Source: Legionella fallonii LLAP-10
GTDB taxonomy: Bacteria > Pseudomonadota > Gammaproteobacteria > Legionellales > Legionellaceae
DNA length: 64,000 bases
Assembly: GCF_000953135.1 (NCBI RefSeq)
Contig: NZ_LN614827.1
Location: 124,001-188,000 of the forward strand
Direction of reading: 5' to 3'
The translations under genes were made by a program, and so were the position numbers. Positions 53,919 to 62,872 of the stretch are shown here, piece by piece; within the stretch, counting starts at the first letter, position 1, and each line of letters starts with the position of its first letter. Below the pieces are notes generated by a model. The model was not told the DNA's origin, searched no databases, and saw only the letters and a list, made by a program, of their open reading frames with translations.

Positions 53919-55334
53919 ATGTCCACCGCAATAATCTGGTTTAGGCAAGATCTTCGTTGTCATGATAATCCCGCACTAACGCTGGCATGCCAAAATCATC
54001 AAAAACTTATTCCTCTTTATATTAAAGAAGCTAATCCAGTGTTACCTATAGGTGAGGCGCAACAATGGTGGCTTCATCATTCATTATCCTCCTTAAAAAA
54101 AGAGCTTAACCGCGTGCATCTGGATTTACATTTTAGGGCTGCGGAGCCATTAACTCTTTTAAAAGAATTAGTTGTCCAGTATCAAGTAGATGCCGTGTAT
54201 TGGAATCGATGTTATGAACCCATGCACATCGCTCGAGATCAAATGATTAAAGCAGAATTAAAAAATCTTGGTGTCAAAGTGATTAGCAGTAATGGCAGTT
54301 TATTAAATGAACCATGGGAAGTACTTAATCAAGCGGGCTCTTACTTTAAAGTATTTACTCCTTATTGGCGGCAATGTTTACGACAAATGCACGTCAGTAC
54401 CCAATGGCAAATAGTACAATGGCCCTTAAATCAAGCCGTCTACTCACAACCGCTAGAAGAATGGCATTTATTACCTTCCCAACCTAATTGGGCAGAAGAG
54501 TTTTCTCTTCATTGGCAGCCAGGAGAAGAGGGGGCGGCAATTAGGTTACAGCAATTTATCCTTGAGCATCTACAGCACTACAAAGAACAACGTAACGTAC
54601 CCGCTATTTCAACCACATCACGATTATCGCCGCACTTGCATTTTGGTGAAATTAGTCCGCAGCAAATTTGGCGAGCAATACAACAGGCCATGTCAGACTC
54701 TGATTGTGATTTACCCTCAGCACAAACCTACCTTACAGAACTCGGCTGGAGGGAGTTTTCTTATCATTTGCTCTACCATTATCCTCGTTTGATGGATACT
54801 CATTTTAAAAGTCAGTTCGATCATTTTCCTTGGAGGGATGATGACCGAGCGCTTAAGCTTTGGCAAAAAGGGTTCACAGGGTATCCCATAGTGGATGCGG
54901 GCATGCGTGAATTATGGCAAACAGGCTATATGCATAATCGGGTGAGAATGATAGTAGCCTCTTTTTTGACTAAAGATCTACTCATTGATTGGCGGAAAGG
55001 GGCTGCATGGTTTTGGAATACTCTTGTGGATGCGGATTTAGCTAATAACTCTGCCAGTTGGCAATGGGTTGCTGGTTGTGGGGCTGATGCGGCGCCCTAT
55101 TATAGAATTTTTAATCCTGTACTTCAGGGGGAGAAGTTCGATCCTCACGGGGACTATGTTAAGCATTGGGTCGCTGAGTTAAGAGCGATGGACAAAAAAT
55201 GGGTACACCGACCCTGGGAAGCCCCTAAGGAGGCTTTACCATTAGTTTTAGGTGTTGATTATCCTTTTCCTATTGTTGATCATCAGTATGCGCGTCAGGA
55301 GGCCTTGTCTCTTTATAAAGGATTGAAGGAGTAA
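53919..55334 (+). CDS. phrB: Deoxyribodipyrimidine photo-lyase (class I CPD photolyase)
   Basis: 471 residues, the usual PhrB length. The N-terminal antenna domain starts AIIWFRQDLRCHDNPAL. The FAD domain carries SRLSPHLHFGEISPQQIW, GFTGYPIVDAGMRELWQTGYMHNRVRM and the DNA photolyase signature WNTLVDADLANNSASWQWVAG. The conserved tryptophans of the electron chain are present. It repairs cyclobutane pyrimidine dimers using blue light and reduced FAD. An RBS (TAGAGGATATTA) precedes ATG. Single gene. Confidence 0.95.
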   Translation: MSTAIIWFRQDLRCHDNPALTLACQNHQKLIPLYIKEANPVLPIGEAQQWWLHHSLSSLKKELNRVHLDLHFRAAEPLTLLKELVVQYQVDAVYWNRCYEPMHIARDQMIKAELKNLGVKVISSNGSLLNEPWEVLNQAGSYFKVFTPYWRQCLRQMHVSTQWQIVQWPLNQAVYSQPLEEWHLLPSQPNWAEEFSLHWQPGEEGAAIRLQQFILEHLQHYKEQRNVPAISTTSRLSPHLHFGEISPQQIWRAIQQAMSDSDCDLPSAQTYLTELGWREFSYHLLYHYPRLMDTHFKSQFDHFPWRDDDRALKLWQKGFTGYPIVDAGMRELWQTGYMHNRVRMIVASFLTKDLLIDWRKGAAWFWNTLVDADLANNSASWQWVAGCGADAAPYYRIFNPVLQGEKFDPHGDYVKHWVAELRAMDKKWVHRPWEAPKEALPLVLGVDYPFPIVDHQYARQEALSLYKGLKE

Positions 55335-55375
55335 CTGTTCCCATTAGATTGGCGTTGAGCGATTACTTAAATCGT

Positions 55376-56659
55376 CTAGCTAATTAAAAAGAAAACAACA
55401 AAAACCAGGCTAAGAACGATAATTAACGGGTTAAGTGTCTGTCTGGTTATTGCTTTTAGCAGGGTATGAAGAATGATGCCCCATCCTATTCCATCTGCTA
55501 TAGATAAGGTAAATGGAATCATCATGATGGTCGTCATGCACGGAGCGGTTTCACTGATATCATCTAGTTTTATATCGGTTAAGTGTTTCATCATGCAGCA
55601 AGCAACGTAGAGTAATGCGGGTCCTACTGCATAGCCAGGAATCATTTTAGCCAGAGGGAAAAAGAATAACATAAAGAGAAATCCTATGGCGATGACTATG
55701 GCCGTCATTCCAGTCCGTCCTCCTGCTTCTATACCTGTTGCTGATTCAATGTAGGGGGATGTGCTGGCAGAGCCAAGCAGTCCCGCTAACGCGGAGGCGG
55801 CAGCATCTGCAGTTAAACTTTTGCTTAAGCGCTGGGGGAAATCTTTTTGTTGTTTGAAGATTGAGGGGTTGAGCAAACCAATTAAAGTTCCTGTGGCATC
55901 AAAAATGGCAATTAAGAAAAAAGTAAATGTCGCTTTTAATGCTTCAACACTCGTAATTCCAGAAAAATCCAGTTGCAACAATGTTGGTGATAGAGAGGGG
56001 GGAATACCTACCACACCCTGCCAGGAGGTTAAACCTAAAAGTAAGCTTAAAGCACTGATACTGAGAATGCCAATAATAATAGCTCCTCGGACCTGATAAT
56101 AATCCAAGGATAAAATAAGTAAGAAGCCTAAAAAAAATAGGCCGCATTCTGGGCGCTTGATGTCACCCAGTTGCATTAAACTATGCTGGGCATCGACAAT
56201 GATATGGTTCGTTTGTAGCGCGATTAAGGCGATCAATAAGCTAATCCCTATGAGAATAGCGATTTGTAAATTATGAGGAATAGCCTCTATCAATAAACGC
56301 CTTAGTCCGGTCATGGTTACGACAAAGAATAAAACTCCTGAAATGAATACCATGGCTAAGGCATGCTGCCAATCTATTCCTAAATCTTGGACCACGCCAT
56401 AAGAAAAATAAATATTCAATGCCATGCCAGGCGCTACACCTATAGGGGTATTGGCTAAAAGTCCAGTGAGTAAACAGGCAAAGGCAGTGACTAAGCAGGT
56501 GGCTGTAAATACTGCGCCTTGATCCATGCCGGCATCGTGTAAAATGGATGGATTAACGAAGGCAATGTAGGCCATGGTGAGGAATGTGGTAATTCCTGCG
56601 AGTAATTCTGTTTTTAAGGTAGTGCCGTTAAGCAAATAAGTTTTGAGGTTCTTCATCAA
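55376..56659 (-). CDS. NCS2-family purine permease (AzgA-like)
   Basis: 427 residues with about 12-14 transmembrane helices. Family motifs: TFLTMAYIAFVNPSIL near the N-terminus, GVAPGMALNIYFSYGV, LIGLLNPSI (AzgA-type TGTLIG block) and STSPYIESATGIEAGGRTGMTA, the NCS2 signature. It is an inner-membrane importer of adenine, guanine or hypoxanthine driven by protons. Two ATGs in a row start the frame. It is followed upstream by an RMD1-family gene 12 bases away on the same strand, so the two are probably cotranscribed. Confidence 0.9.
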   Translation of the reverse strand: MMKNLKTYLLNGTTLKTELLAGITTFLTMAYIAFVNPSILHDAGMDQGAVFTATCLVTAFACLLTGLLANTPIGVAPGMALNIYFSYGVVQDLGIDWQHALAMVFISGVLFFVVTMTGLRRLLIEAIPHNLQIAILIGISLLIALIALQTNHIIVDAQHSLMQLGDIKRPECGLFFLGFLLILSLDYYQVRGAIIIGILSISALSLLLGLTSWQGVVGIPPSLSPTLLQLDFSGITSVEALKATFTFFLIAIFDATGTLIGLLNPSIFKQQKDFPQRLSKSLTADAAASALAGLLGSASTSPYIESATGIEAGGRTGMTAIVIAIGFLFMLFFFPLAKMIPGYAVGPALLYVACCMMKHLTDIKLDDISETAPCMTTIMMIPFTLSIADGIGWGIILHTLLKAITRQTLNPLIIVLSLVFVVFFLIS

Positions 56660-56671
56660 TAGGGAAACACT

Positions 56672-57478
56672 CTAAAAATGGAAATTCATCACCGCGATAA
56701 TAATTTCCACGGCGATTAAGATAATAATGACTATTTCTAAATTATGGCCGTGACGGTTTTCAAGATAACCATTAAACATATTAAAAATTTCATTAAGGGT
56801 ATCGAGGCGATGATTAATGGCATTGACTCGTCTTTGAATATGTAGATAACGCTCAAGCATAATAAAATGCTCTTCCAATGTAGGGTGTTGCCAAAAATAT
56901 TTAGGATGGTAGAGGAAGTTACTGATTAAGTTCATTTCACTTTTAGCCCCGAGGATCTCACCGATGACTTGTTGTATTTGTTTACGGCTGATGGGCATTT
57001 CCCCTGTTTGGGATAATGTTTGAATCATGGGATTGTATTTTTCAATTAACCCATCGATGATGGTTTCAAAATATTGTAGCTTCACTGATTGGGAGAATCC
57101 GTAAGAGAGGCTTAGCTTCAACTCCTCACTGTCATCCTCCATGGTTAAACAATCCACATCAAAAAAATCATGGGGCTCAATTGCTGTTTTATCGGCAATT
57201 TGATAGTGGAATTCGTCATGTACTAGAAGGGCGACCGGTTTATCCACGAGACGTTTGATTGTAGTTAAATAATCGTTAATTTCATAACGTTTAACACCCC
57301 ATGAGACCACAGTGCCATTTTTAAAGATAAATATAACGTGATTGGGATTTTTGTGTGGACTTAATTTGACAACATCACGCGTTTTAGATGAAGTATATTC
57401 GTTTGAGGCGTTTTTTAAAAAGTTATCTAAACGGGTCAAATCGATTGATTTAGCTACACAAAAGCTTAAGCATTCCAT
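56672..57478 (-). CDS. RMD1/DUF155-family protein with C-terminal transmembrane helix
   Basis: 268 residues from ATG 57478 (MECLSFCVAKSIDL); the frame opens from a TTG 12 codons earlier. The DUF155 core is recognisable: HVIFIFKNGTVVSWGV and the LSYGFSQSVKLQYFE motif, then a helical bundle (ISRKQIQQVIGEILGAKSEMNL, YLHIQRRVNAINHRLDTLNE) and the hydrophobic C-terminus (NLEIVIIILIAVEIIIAVM). The family includes yeast Rmd1 and human RMND1, which are mitochondrial; the bacterial role is unknown. Upstream of the purine permease. Confidence 0.82.
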   Translation of the reverse strand: MECLSFCVAKSIDLTRLDNFLKNASNEYTSSKTRDVVKLSPHKNPNHVIFIFKNGTVVSWGVKRYEINDYLTTIKRLVDKPVALLVHDEFHYQIADKTAIEPHDFFDVDCLTMEDDSEELKLSLSYGFSQSVKLQYFETIIDGLIEKYNPMIQTLSQTGEMPISRKQIQQVIGEILGAKSEMNLISNFLYHPKYFWQHPTLEEHFIMLERYLHIQRRVNAINHRLDTLNEIFNMFNGYLENRHGHNLEIVIIILIAVEIIIAVMNFHF

Positions 57479-57572
57479 GATTGATACTCGCAACTTGAAA
57501 AAGGCGCTCGCCAATAGGTTCTGTCAACGAACGCCATCTAATTGGCTAAAGTATACAATAAAATCAATGATA

Positions 57573-57845
57573 TTACACGCTATCGGCAGTTTCTTTACTG
57601 GCGCTATATGCTTTCTTTTTGTCTGTTACGCCACTTAGCCATTGGGGACATACTTCTAGTACTTTTGCAATTTTATCAAGTTGCTCACGGTCAGGGAATC
57701 CATTTCCAAAGATTAGAGAGTTAGCTAAATGGCGAGTGATGCCAAATATCTTGGAAACAGCCTTAATTTTTTCGTTGAATTCTCCGGGCAACTCGAATGT
57801 TGCTAATTCTTGGTTAAAACGTTGGGAAAACACCTTGTTGTTCAT
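57573..57845 (-). CDS. XRE-like (lambda repressor-type) DNA-binding protein
   Basis: 90 residues. The centre (about 22-70) has the helix-turn-helix pattern IKAVSKIFGITRHLANSLIF followed by REQLDKIAKVLEVCPQWLSG, with the typical C-terminal helix and an aromatic end of the Cro/C1 fold. A short basic tail follows. No ligand domain. It lies 95 bases before the RMD1-family gene on the same strand and may regulate its own locus. Confidence 0.75.
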   Translation of the reverse strand: MNNKVFSQRFNQELATFELPGEFNEKIKAVSKIFGITRHLANSLIFGNGFPDREQLDKIAKVLEVCPQWLSGVTDKKKAYSASKETADSV

Positions 57846-58072
57846 TTTCTCACTCCATGAAAAAATAGTAAAAAATTCAATAACATCCAGTTGATCATTG
57901 AGCCAATATAAGTCTGTATCAATCCTTGATACAGATAAGAGTGTTATAACTTATTTTTCCTCAATAGCAAAGTTTTTTTATGTAAAATCAATCACTTTTG
58001 TTCTTTCTGGCAGAGGGTTGTAGTCCTAGTTGTAAAAAAATAATAAATTTGCGGAGTGAAGGTTTTCAGAGA

Positions 58073-59305
58073 TTAGTGATTAATAATATCCATTATCTCA
58101 CTAGCATGGGCTATGCCCTCGAGATAAGATTGAGCCAAGTCTTTGTTTTCTAGAGATATGTTATCTAATTCATTAAAATTAGCGGCTTCATAATCTGTAG
58201 CAAATTTCAAAACTTGTCCTAAGTCACCTTTTTGATAGAGCAATGCATCGTTTAATGTATCACTGAGATGGATTTTAGCGAGGAGAGAGCCCATGGGTTC
58301 ATTAAGAATCCCATCTAAAGTGGACAATATTCCTACAGTATAAGCTTGAAGGGGATTGCCAGATCCCAGTTTTCTGACTAAGGACTCACACATCTTTGCG
58401 CGTATCAATGTCCGCTCCAGAAGGTCAGGAGCTACATCATCAAGGCTTGCCAGGAGCAAAAGACTTATCCAATTGCGAATTTGTACTAATCCTAGCTGGG
58501 ATATGGCATCCATCAATGAATCAATTTTTTTTCCGGTGTATAGCGAGGCAGAATTAGACAAGCGTAAGATTCGGTAGCTAAGCTTAGGAATTTGTAAAAT
58601 GATTTCTTCCACACGTCCTAAGGGTACGTCGTGATCATTTAATTCGGCCAGTAATTTGAGCAGATGTACCCTATTTTCAGTAATAACTTGGCCTTTAAGC
58701 GGATCAGGCTTATTGAGAAAAAAGCCTTGGAAGTAGTCAAATCCCAGATCCACACAAAAATTAAATTGGCTCTTATTTTCTATTTTTTCAGCTAAAAGCT
58801 TTCCATGATATCCTTTTAATGGTTTTAACCGTTCAACAATTTGTTCATTTGTTTGATTCAATATATCGATTTTAATAATATTGGCTATGTCGATTAAGGG
58901 GCGCGTTTCTTCGTGGAAAATAAAATCATCGAGTGCTATTTCATAACCTAATTGACTCAATGCTTCTAAATTTACAATTAAACGTTGATCTACAGTAACC
59001 GTTTCCAATACCTCAACAACAATTCGACTCTTAGGTAATAAAAGAGGTACTTCATCTAATAGGTGGTTGCGGGTGAAATTAATAAATGCTCGTTTATTAC
59101 CAATGATGGAGTTCATATCCATATTAGAAAACAACTGAGCTATAACAGACGAGGTTGCCGAGTCGCCCGAGAAAGAGTTAAGGTTATCTACATGTGCTGT
59201 CTGTGCATCACCATCGCGGTATAAAAGCTCATAGGCATGCACCGAACCGTTCTTATTGTAGATACCTTGTCGTGCTAATAATATTTTTATTAGAGGTAAG
59301 CTCAA
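58073..59305 (-). CDS. EAL-HDOD protein, EAL domain degenerate
   Basis: 410 residues. The N-terminal EAL domain (about 1-215) keeps the glutamate as AYELLYR, INFT (Asn), EVLET, LDDF, IKIDIL and EKIE, and ends YFQGFFLNKP. The LDDF is not followed by the GTGYSS-type loop 6 (it reads IFHEET), so c-di-GMP hydrolysis is doubtful. The C-terminal HDOD domain (about 220-400) has IPKLSYRILRLSNSA and SLMDAISQLGLVQIRNWISLLL. The layout matches YuxH-like proteins, which may sense or bind c-di-GMP without degrading it. Single gene. Confidence 0.82.
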   Translation of the reverse strand: MSLPLIKILLARQGIYNKNGSVHAYELLYRDGDAQTAHVDNLNSFSGDSATSSVIAQLFSNMDMNSIIGNKRAFINFTRNHLLDEVPLLLPKSRIVVEVLETVTVDQRLIVNLEALSQLGYEIALDDFIFHEETRPLIDIANIIKIDILNQTNEQIVERLKPLKGYHGKLLAEKIENKSQFNFCVDLGFDYFQGFFLNKPDPLKGQVITENRVHLLKLLAELNDHDVPLGRVEEIILQIPKLSYRILRLSNSASLYTGKKIDSLMDAISQLGLVQIRNWISLLLLASLDDVAPDLLERTLIRAKMCESLVRKLGSGNPLQAYTVGILSTLDGILNEPMGSLLAKIHLSDTLNDALLYQKGDLGQVLKFATDYEAANFNELDNISLENKDLAQSYLEGIAHASEIMDIINH

Positions 59306-59453
59306 TTTTATAGTTTTTATTAGATCTGCTTGTTTATAGTATAGATTAAAAAATACAATAAGCAGATTTGTTTGGATTACCGTATTCTATTTGGGATACA
59401 GCTAACGTAATCGTGTCTTTTTCCTCCTTTTCCGGTACATCATTTTAGTAACA

Positions 59454-61034
59454 ATGCAAAAATTAACAGGAAAGATTAAGGAAACCTTAAGGTTATTTGT
59501 TTATAATAAGAGCATATTTGACTGCGTTCGGAATTTTACCATGCCCCACGTAAAAATTGAAAAAGAAGTAAACATTTATAATTATCCTCGGGCGGAACCA
59601 ACTGGCGCATCTGAAATTGCAATAGGCGATTTGCACGCCAATGCTGTTTTGCTGATGTTTTTCTTACAGAGTAACGGAATAGTGAATATTTCGGCAGCCG
59701 ATTATCAAAAATTGGTCGATATCTATAGAAAAGACAAGCATACAAAAGAAGACATCAAGCAGTTTAATCAAATCATTGATGCGTTACAGATAAATGAAAA
59801 AACGCTCGTTAGACTTATTGGCGATGAAATTTGTGATAGAGGGCAAAACGATTATTTTATTTTCAAGATTCTGCAGAAATTAAAAAAGCATGGTGTTCCA
59901 GTAGAAATAATGCTTTCTAATCATGGTATTGAATTCCTTATTCCTTATGAGCAAGGGCACGAACTCTATGCTCCCAATATTGATTTAGCGGGACAGGCAA
60001 GATCATTAAATAATTTAAGACAATTGATTACGGATGGCGTAATTGACAAACAAGAAGTTGACGAATTAGTTGCTGAGGCTTACTTACCCAACTTAAAATT
60101 AATTTCTTATTCATTAGAAGCTAATAATATTACCATTTATAGTCATGCCGGCATTGGATTAGAAGTAATTGAATCATTAGCAAGGAAATTTAAAGACGAT
60201 GGTGTTGTCTATAAGGATGATACTGCTGAGGATTTAGCAAGAACTATAGATGCCATTAACGCCGTTTTTGCTAAACATATTGCGGCCGGTACCGTACATA
60301 CCTTACCTGTTCATTTAACCAGTGCTTCCGACCCTCAAGGTGATCCTATTTCATTTTTATTATGGAATCGCTTCTATCATGGATTAAATAGAAACAAGGA
60401 GCATAAAGGGTATAATGTATATTATGTTCACGGGCATGATTCAGGAGAACTATCTCACGATAATATTTTCAATCTCGATAGCTCGTTAGGTAAGCCGCAA
60501 ACTCCAAATATAGGTACGCATAAGGCTCTTGGAGTTAGTGGCACCATGCCTAAACTGCAAAATCAACACGCTAATGTCAATATTGTTCCGGTGAAAACTG
60601 AGCCTGCTTACGTTGCAGACATAGCCAATCCATTTTTAAGCCAATTACATAAACTAAAATCTAAGGCAAATGAATTGCACCAGAATGGCCATACAGAGGC
60701 TTATACGAGCGCTATGGAAATACACAGTAAATTAGAAAAAGCTTACAGAGATTTAAAGGGAAATCATAATATTGATAACTTTCGGGCTAAATGTACCGAT
60801 GTAATCGCGAAACAACGTCCTGTATTAGATAAACACCGCGGTTGGTCCGAGTTTTTAGTGAATCTTGTCCTGCTTATTTCTACTGCCGGTATAGGCTTAC
60901 TAATAAAAGGCGCTATTAACGTAGCAAATAACAAATCATTCTTCTTTGTACATAAAACGCAATCAACGCAAATTGTAGATGATTTACAAAGTACAATAGA
61001 GAATAATCCCTCATCAAATAGCCCTATAAAGTAA
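59454..61034 (+). CDS. PPP-family phosphatase similar to WipA/WipB; candidate Dot/Icm effector
   Basis: 526 residues if the first ATG is used; an ATG at 59541 (MPHVKIEKEVNIYNY) is an alternative start and neither has a strong RBS. The metallophosphatase motifs are GDLHAN (58-63), GDEICDRG (123-130), SNHGIE (155-160), SHAGIG (230-235) and a late HGHD, the order of eukaryote-type PPP phosphatases. L. pneumophila WipA and WipB have this domain in proteins of similar length. Residues 390-450 are helical. The C-terminus contains HRGWSEFLVNLVLL and a hydrophobic stretch, sharing a module with the calpain-like protein. WipA is a phosphotyrosine phosphatase; this one's specificity is unknown. Confidence 0.78.
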   Translation: MQKLTGKIKETLRLFVYNKSIFDCVRNFTMPHVKIEKEVNIYNYPRAEPTGASEIAIGDLHANAVLLMFFLQSNGIVNISAADYQKLVDIYRKDKHTKEDIKQFNQIIDALQINEKTLVRLIGDEICDRGQNDYFIFKILQKLKKHGVPVEIMLSNHGIEFLIPYEQGHELYAPNIDLAGQARSLNNLRQLITDGVIDKQEVDELVAEAYLPNLKLISYSLEANNITIYSHAGIGLEVIESLARKFKDDGVVYKDDTAEDLARTIDAINAVFAKHIAAGTVHTLPVHLTSASDPQGDPISFLLWNRFYHGLNRNKEHKGYNVYYVHGHDSGELSHDNIFNLDSSLGKPQTPNIGTHKALGVSGTMPKLQNQHANVNIVPVKTEPAYVADIANPFLSQLHKLKSKANELHQNGHTEAYTSAMEIHSKLEKAYRDLKGNHNIDNFRAKCTDVIAKQRPVLDKHRGWSEFLVNLVLLISTAGIGLLIKGAINVANNKSFFFVHKTQSTQIVDDLQSTIENNPSSNSPIK

Positions 61035-61039
61035 GCTGG

Positions 61040-61107
61040 TTGGGGCAGAATAACCCCATAACCCCATAACCTGATGGTTATGGGGTTATGGGGTTATTCT
61101 GCCCCAA
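61040..61107. repeat. Perfect 32-bp inverted repeat between convergent genes
   Basis: Left arm 61040-61071 and right arm 61076-61107 are exact reverse complements around a TGAT loop. Each arm begins or ends with the TTGGGGCAG block and contains ATAACCCC-type octamers repeated head to tail. It lies 6 bases after the phosphatase stop and 9 bases before the gcvPB stop, so it could act as a bidirectional terminator. Confidence 0.85.
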
Positions 61108-61115
61108 TAAGGTGT

Positions 61116-62570
61116 TTACTCTGTGCTAGCAAAATAATTTAAATCCAGCTCGCGAGCTGCCTTTACATCGTCTAGCCGCTTAACGGGTAAGGTATGAGGC
61201 GCCTCTCTCAATAAAGTTGGATTGTTGATCGCTTCTTGCCTGATGTGCTTCATGATATCAATAAAACGATCTAATTCCTCTTTACTTTCTGTTTCAGTCG
61301 GTTCAATGAGTAAACATTCTGGAATCAATAAAGGGAAATAAGTCGTTGGGGCATGATCGCCGTAGTCCAGTAATCTTTTGGCGAGATCCATGGCCGTGAT
61401 GCCGTAATTTTTCTTCTCTTGGCTTAACGTGAGAATAAACTCATGAGATGCGCGTCGTTCTGGATAGGCCGCGGTATATCCTGCTTTTGCTAATTCTTTC
61501 AGTAAATAGTTAGCATTTAGTGTGGCATATTCTGAGACACGTAATAAGCCTTCTTTGCCCAGAAGTCGCATGTAAAAATAAGCACGCAGTAAAATTCCGG
61601 CATTTCCCATAAAACAAGACAGGCGACCAATGCTTTGTGGATAATCTTGTCGTGTTGCCCACTGATAGCCCGAATCTGTTTTCTTCACTACAGGAAGAGG
61701 CATAAACGGGATGAGCCGTTTACTAACGGCAACTGGACCAGCTCCTGGGCCACCACCACCATGGGGAGTGGCAAATGTTTTATGTAGATTTAAATGCATG
61801 ACATCAAAGCCCATATCTCCAGGTCTTACTTTACCTAAAATAGCATTGAGGTTAGCTCCATCATAATACAATAAGCCCCCTGCCTGATGAACAAGCGCGG
61901 CGATCTCCTTTATTTGACGCATAAACAATCCCAGAGTAGAGGGATTGGTTAGCATAATCCCAGCAGTTTTGGGGCCTAGTTTGCTTTTGAGCTCATCGAG
62001 ATGGATGTCTCCATCTTTATCGGTAGTTAGTTCTACGACCTTAAAGCCACACATAACGGCGGACGCCGGATTAGTACCATGAGCAGCATCAGGAATCAGC
62101 ATTTCATCACGAGCGGTGTCGCCTCTTGATTGGTGATATGCTTTTATCATGGCGACTCCGGCAAACTCTCCTTGTGAACCTGCCATGGCAGTTAATGACA
62201 CGCCTGGCATGCCGGTAATTTCAGCGATATTATTTTGTAACTGGTACAATGCTTCTAAAAAGCCTTGGCTTTCTTCTTCTAAAGCAAGAGGATGACGATT
62301 AGCAAATCCTGCAATGGATGCTGCTTTATGCACACCGCGAGGATTGTACTTCATTGTACAAGAACCCAAGGGATAAAAATTAGTATCTATAGAAAAATTT
62401 TTATGCGATAGGCGAGTGTAATGTCTTACTACTTGCAGCTCCGAACAAGCTGGTAATTTGGGGGGCGTCTTACGTTGTAAGGCAGTAGGAACAGCATATT
62501 TACTCGGTGCCACTTTAGGTGCTTGAGCGGTTGCCTGACGCTTTGCTTTGGATAATTCAAAAATCAACAT
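61116..62570 (-). CDS. gcvPB: Glycine dehydrogenase (decarboxylating) subunit 2
   Basis: 484 residues, the C-terminal half of glycine cleavage P-protein encoded separately. The PLP site is in [19 protein letters not shown], where the Lys binds the cofactor. [29 protein letters not shown] and SQGEFAGV are conserved. It decarboxylates glycine and transfers the aminomethyl group to the H protein with GcvPA. It lies downstream of gcvPA and a YciI-like gene with a 7-base overlap. Confidence 0.96.
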   Translation of the reverse strand: MLIFELSKAKRQATAQAPKVAPSKYAVPTALQRKTPPKLPACSELQVVRHYTRLSHKNFSIDTNFYPLGSCTMKYNPRGVHKAASIAGFANRHPLALEEESQGFLEALYQLQNNIAEITGMPGVSLTAMAGSQGEFAGVAMIKAYHQSRGDTARDEMLIPDAAHGTNPASAVMCGFKVVELTTDKDGDIHLDELKSKLGPKTAGIMLTNPSTLGLFMRQIKEIAALVHQAGGLLYYDGANLNAILGKVRPGDMGFDVMHLNLHKTFATPHGGGGPGAGPVAVSKRLIPFMPLPVVKKTDSGYQWATRQDYPQSIGRLSCFMGNAGILLRAYFYMRLLGKEGLLRVSEYATLNANYLLKELAKAGYTAAYPERRASHEFILTLSQEKKNYGITAMDLAKRLLDYGDHAPTTYFPLLIPECLLIEPTETESKEELDRFIDIMKHIRQEAINNPTLLREAPHTLPVKRLDDVKAARELDLNYFASTE

Positions 62571-62872
62571 AATTTACCTTCCATTTTTTGAATAAGTTCC
62601 TTGAGCTCCTCTCTATGCATCACAGGGGTGAACTCAATAAATTGGTATTCAGCAATTTCTGCCAGATAATAGGGGTCCTTTTTAAATATGGATTCTAAAT
62701 AAGCTTTATCACTAGTAGCCGCAATGATAATTCCCCCTGTTCTAGGTTTCATTGGTCCTGAGGCAACTAATAAACCTTGTTTGTAGTAGTAGTCTAGAAA
62801 CTCTCTATGAGCGGATAAGTATTTATCTACTTCTTGCAGTGAGGCTAAATAGGTCATTTGCACAATGATCAT
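62564..62872 (-). CDS. YciI-like protein inserted between gcvPA and gcvPB
   Basis: 102 residues. YciI-family ferredoxin-like fold: [63 protein letters not shown], with the conserved His-Arg and Asp-Pro-Tyr/Phe pattern. The ATG overlaps gcvPA by 4 bases and its stop overlaps gcvPB by 7, so it is translationally coupled to both. The function in the family is mostly unknown; location suggests a link to the glycine cleavage enzyme. Confidence 0.85.
   Translation of the reverse strand: MIIVQMTYLASLQEVDKYLSAHREFLDYYYKQGLLVASGPMKPRTGGIIIAATSDKAYLESIFKKDPYYLAEIAEYQFIEFTPVMHREELKELIQKMEGKLC

Noticed and set aside
61050..61098. Telomere-like ATAACCCC repeats as a sign of a linear end or CRISPR
   Set aside because: Only a few octamer copies inside one hairpin, with ordinary genes on both sides; no spacer pattern.
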